A DNA stretch of 22,804 nt. Source: DATGKD01 sp035294855. GTDB lineage: Bacteria; Actinomycetota; Acidimicrobiia; Acidimicrobiales; UBA8190. The first letter of the stretch is position 1; each line of letters begins with the position of its first letter. The notes beneath the pieces are model-generated. The model was not told where the DNA came from. It worked only from the letters and a program-made list of their open reading frames with translations, and did no database searches. The stretch is from positions 1 to 22,804 of the forward strand of contig DATGKD010000164.1 of assembly GCA_035294855.1 (NCBI GenBank). The letters are read 5' to 3'. Of the stretch, positions 21,013 to 22,804 are shown piece after piece. The position numbers were made by a program, and so were the translations under genes.

Positions 21013-21945
21013 GTGCCCGTCACCCCTCCACACCGGCCGCCGCCTTCGGGCGAACAGCACGACATCGGCCACGGGGGTCAGCGCGCGGTCATTGCCGAGG
21101 TGGGCGCGACGCTGCGCTCGTACACCGTCGACGGCGTCGACGTCGTCGACGGTTTCGGGGTGGACCAGCTCTGTGACTTCGGACGAGGACAGGTCCTCGC
21201 ACCCTGGCCGAATCGGCTGGCCGACGGCGGCTACAGCTTCTCGGGCCGCGAGGCCCATGCCGCGCTCGACGAGCCCGATCGACATAACGCCATCCACGGG
21301 CTCGTGCGCTGGCTGCCCTGGCGGGTCGTCTCCCGCGTCCAGAACCGCATCTCCCTCCGTTGCGTCTTGTACCCGCAGCCCGGATATCCATGGCGACTCG
21401 AGCTGTCCATCGAGTACCGGCTCGGCCGAGGCGGTCTGTCGGTGACGTTCGATGCCAACAACACCGACGACGGCGTGGCGCCCTTTGGCGTGGGGTTCCA
21501 TCCGTACCTGACCCTGGGCGCGGAGGTCGACAGCGTGGCGCTCATGGTCCCCGCCGCCCAGCGGATGCTGACCGACGAACGAGGACTGCCCGTGGGTTTG
21601 CGCCCCGTGGCCGGATCGGAGTTCGACTTCACGGCGAGGCGCTGGATCGGCCCGACCCGCCTGGACACCGCCTACACCGACTTTCAGCGCCGCGCCGACG
21701 GGCTCATGTGCGTGGAGCTGGACGATGCCGCCGGTGGCCGCGGGGTGACGGTCTGGATGGATGCCCAGTTCAAATACGTGATGGTCTTCAGCGGCGACAC
21801 GATCGAGCCGCCCGAACGCCGGAGGCGGTCGTTGGCCGTGGAGCCCATGTCCTGCCCGCCCGATGCACTGCGGTCAGGCGTCGACGTCGTGGCCCTCGAA
21901 CCCGGCGCATCCTGGCAGGGGACCTGGGGATTGACGCCGCGCTGA
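21013..21945 (+). CDS. Aldose 1-epimerase family protein (GalM-like mutarotase)
   Basis: A predicted 310-residue protein of the galactose mutarotase-like superfamily. APWPNRLADGGYSF (63-76) carries the substrate-contacting NR. HNAIHGLVRWLPW (91-103) has the first active-site His95. GVGFHPYLTLG (159-169) carries the catalytic acid His163. LDTAYTDF (217-224) has the sugar-binding Asp. SLAVEPMSCPPDAL (273-286) carries the catalytic base Glu277. All key residues are present, so activity on a free aldose, interconverting alpha and beta anomers, is expected. The sugar cannot be specified. It starts at a GTG with a weak purine-rich upstream stretch and is divergent from surE across 143 bp. In the same direction it is followed by the hairpin-rich intergenic region. 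Confidence 0.9.
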   Translation: MPVTPPHRPPPSGEQHDIGHGGQRAVIAEVGATLRSYTVDGVDVVDGFGVDQLCDFGRGQVLAPWPNRLADGGYSFSGREAHAALDEPDRHNAIHGLVRWLPWRVVSRVQNRISLRCVLYPQPGYPWRLELSIEYRLGRGGLSVTFDANNTDDGVAPFGVGFHPYLTLGAEVDSVALMVPAAQRMLTDERGLPVGLRPVAGSEFDFTARRWIGPTRLDTAYTDFQRRADGLMCVELDDAAGGRGVTVWMDAQFKYVMVFSGDTIEPPERRRRSLAVEPMSCPPDALRSGVDVVALEPGASWQGTWGLTPR

Positions 21946-21970
21946 CCGTGCCGCGCCCCGCGAGGCTGCG

Positions 21971-22033
21971 CTTTCGTCTGGAAAGAGCCATCGCGTGGGC
22001 CACAGGGCCAAGTCCCTGCGGCGCCACGCGATG
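21971..22033. terminator. Tandem hairpins, the second with a 10-bp perfect outer stem
   Basis: CTTTC-GTCTG-GAAAG (21971-21985) is a small hairpin. Next, CATCGCGTGG (21989-21998) pairs perfectly with CCACGCGATG (22024-22033). Inside, CAGGG (22003-22007) pairs with CCCTG (22014-22018) around a 6-nt loop. The structure lies between the convergent ends of the epimerase and HU genes. Read in the HU direction it is followed by GGCTCTTTCC, a weak U-rich stretch. A bidirectional terminator is likely; a small structured RNA is the alternative. Confidence 0.55.
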
Positions 22034-22132
22034 TGCAACCTGATCTCACGCCGCCCGAGGCTAGGGGGCTAGGCCAGGAATCAGCGTGAACAGGACCACC
22101 CGCTTCGACGGGCAAGTCTGATTATTGGTCGA

Positions 22133-22155
22133 TCCCGGCTGGCACGAAACCGGGA
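22133..22155. terminator. Hairpin near the HU gene 3' end
   Basis: TCCCGG (22133-22138) pairs with CCGGGA (22150-22155) around an 11-nt loop. It is about 80 nt past the HU stop in that gene's direction. A shorter stem, CCCG-CTTCGA-CGGG, lies near 22099-22112. Neither has a U-run. They may stabilise the HU mRNA 3' end or help termination. Confidence 0.35.
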
Positions 22156-22232
22156 CTCCACCTGACCCTTGATGCGTGATTCCCCGTATTCCGACGTTGC
22201 AGCGAATCGGCTGGGAAACGGAAGAGGGTCGA

Positions 22233-22727
22233 TCAGCGCCTGCGCGTGGTCTTTCGCGCGCGCGTCGTGCGCTTGGCGACCTTCTTGGCGGGAGCCTTTC
22301 TGGCCGGCGCCTTTCTGGCCGGCGCCTTCCGGGCGGTGGTCGCTTTCTTGGCGGCGGGGCGACGCCCGGCGTCCATGGCCGTCTTGCCGGCGGCGCGAAC
22401 GGCCTCGTCGCTCGTCGGCCACACGCCGCGCTTCAGCCGGGGAGCTCCCGCCGGAGACAGCACGGCCTCTTTGAACGCCTTGACCGGCGTGATCCGGGCC
22501 CGCTTGGAGGCCTTGATCCGGATGGTCTCACCCGTGGCCGGGTTGCGACCCATCCGTGCGGGTCGGTCGACCTTGACGAACTTGGCGAATCCGGAGATCG
22601 CCACCGGCTCCCCCTTGGACACCACCGCGGTGACGACATCGGTGAATCCTTCGAGGACGTTCGACACGGTCTTGAGGTCGACATCGGACTGGACGGCAAC
22701 TGCTTTTGCGAGTTCACGCTTGTTCAT
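22233..22727 (-). CDS. hup: HU-family nucleoid protein with basic C-terminal tail (HupB-like)
   Basis: A predicted 164-residue DNA-binding protein. Residues 1-90 are a complete HU domain: MNKRELAKAVAVQSDVDLKTVSNVLEGF forms the dimer helices, ISGFAKFVKVDRPARMGRNPATGETIRIKASKRARITPVKAFKEAVL contains the beta arm with RNPATGE (61-67), and the closing helix follows. Residues 91-164 are a histone-H1-like Lys/Arg/Ala/Pro tail (KAPARKAPARKAPAKK...TTRARKTTRRR) as in mycobacterial HupB. It should compact and bend DNA. The tail is encoded in part by a 15-bp tandem repeat. The segment LKRGVWPTSDEAVRAAGKTAMDAGRRP between domain and tail is unusual. The ATG at 22727 has no strong Shine-Dalgarno. CACAAT lies 7 nt before it, a possible leaderless -10. 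Confidence 0.95.
   Translation of the reverse strand: MNKRELAKAVAVQSDVDLKTVSNVLEGFTDVVTAVVSKGEPVAISGFAKFVKVDRPARMGRNPATGETIRIKASKRARITPVKAFKEAVLSPAGAPRLKRGVWPTSDEAVRAAGKTAMDAGRRPAAKKATTARKAPARKAPARKAPAKKVAKRTTRARKTTRRR
22294..22336. repeat. 15-bp tandem repeat encoding the KAPAR units of the HU tail
   Basis: GCCTTTCTGGCCGGC occurs exactly at 22294-22308 and 22309-22323. A diverged third copy follows to about 22336. The period equals five codons and yields KAPAR/KAPAR/KAPAK on the minus strand. Such a repeat can change length by slippage, altering the number of basic units in the nucleoid protein tail. Confidence 0.8.
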
Positions 22728-22804
22728 GGGGCTGCATTGTGCCCCAGCGGGAGGGGGGAGTGGGTAATTTCTCGTGCCGCGACCGGAGATGGGCCTTCCG
22801 GTGT

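Noticed and set aside
22120..22165. A tRNA 3'-half-like stretch (GGTCGATCCCGG ... ACTCCACC)
   Set aside because: The T-arm cannot pair correctly and no anticodon or acceptor arms fit; it is explained by a simple hairpin at 22133-22155.

Overview
The window is very GC-rich and densely coded. Most start codons are ATG or GTG, and several genes have a TANNNT hexamer 7-8 nt before the start codon, as leaderless actinobacterial genes do. Together with two luciferase-like F420-family oxidoreductases, a Ddn-type deazaflavin nitroreductase, an Rpf-like cell-wall lytic protein and an HU protein with a long Lys/Ala/Pro/Arg tail, this points to an Actinomycetota chromosome. I infer Acidimicrobiia or a relative from family resemblance only. 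No rRNA, tRNA, CRISPR array, transposase or phage gene was seen.

Layout. 1-390: N-terminus of a sugar-type ABC solute-binding lipoprotein, cut by the window edge. 622-3959 (minus): a membrane-anchored secreted protein of unknown function, a class I methyltransferase, and a fusion of a methyltransferase with a MUG/TDG-type uracil/thymine DNA glycosylase. 4001-7380: a CrtC-like lipocalin-fold protein (DUF7064/DUF7065 type, minus), divergent from a plus-strand operon of an APH-fold kinase, a DUF6285 protein and an F420-type oxidoreductase. The kinase/DUF6285 pair resembles LvaA/LvaB, which phosphorylate 4-hydroxyacyl-CoA in Pseudomonas. 7388-11377 (minus): a run SDR, Ddn-like reductase, F420 oxidoreductase, GGDEF diguanylate cyclase, crotonase, which looks like acyl-CoA or terpenoid/steroid-type catabolism with a c-di-GMP enzyme embedded in it. 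11518-11952: an ArfB/ICT1-like ribosome-rescue hydrolase.

12004-16990 (minus): a complete pstSCAB phosphate transporter followed by another SDR. phoU is not next to it. An AT-rich island separates pstS from a divergent Cys-free Rrf2-type regulator (17137-17592). 17608-19360 (minus): an alpha/beta hydrolase, then a secreted Rpf/transglycosylase-like protein with a 600-bp upstream region holding a 27-nt-period repeat. 19965-20869: surE, split by an apparent one-base deletion. 21013-21945: an aldose 1-epimerase-like protein. 22233-22727: the HU protein. The last two are separated by an intergenic region rich in hairpins.

The items most worth following up are the methyltransferase-glycosylase fusion, the LvaAB-like kinase pair without an adjacent acyl-CoA dehydrogenase, the surE frameshift, the repeat leader of the rpf-like gene, and a crotonase lacking both classical catalytic glutamates.
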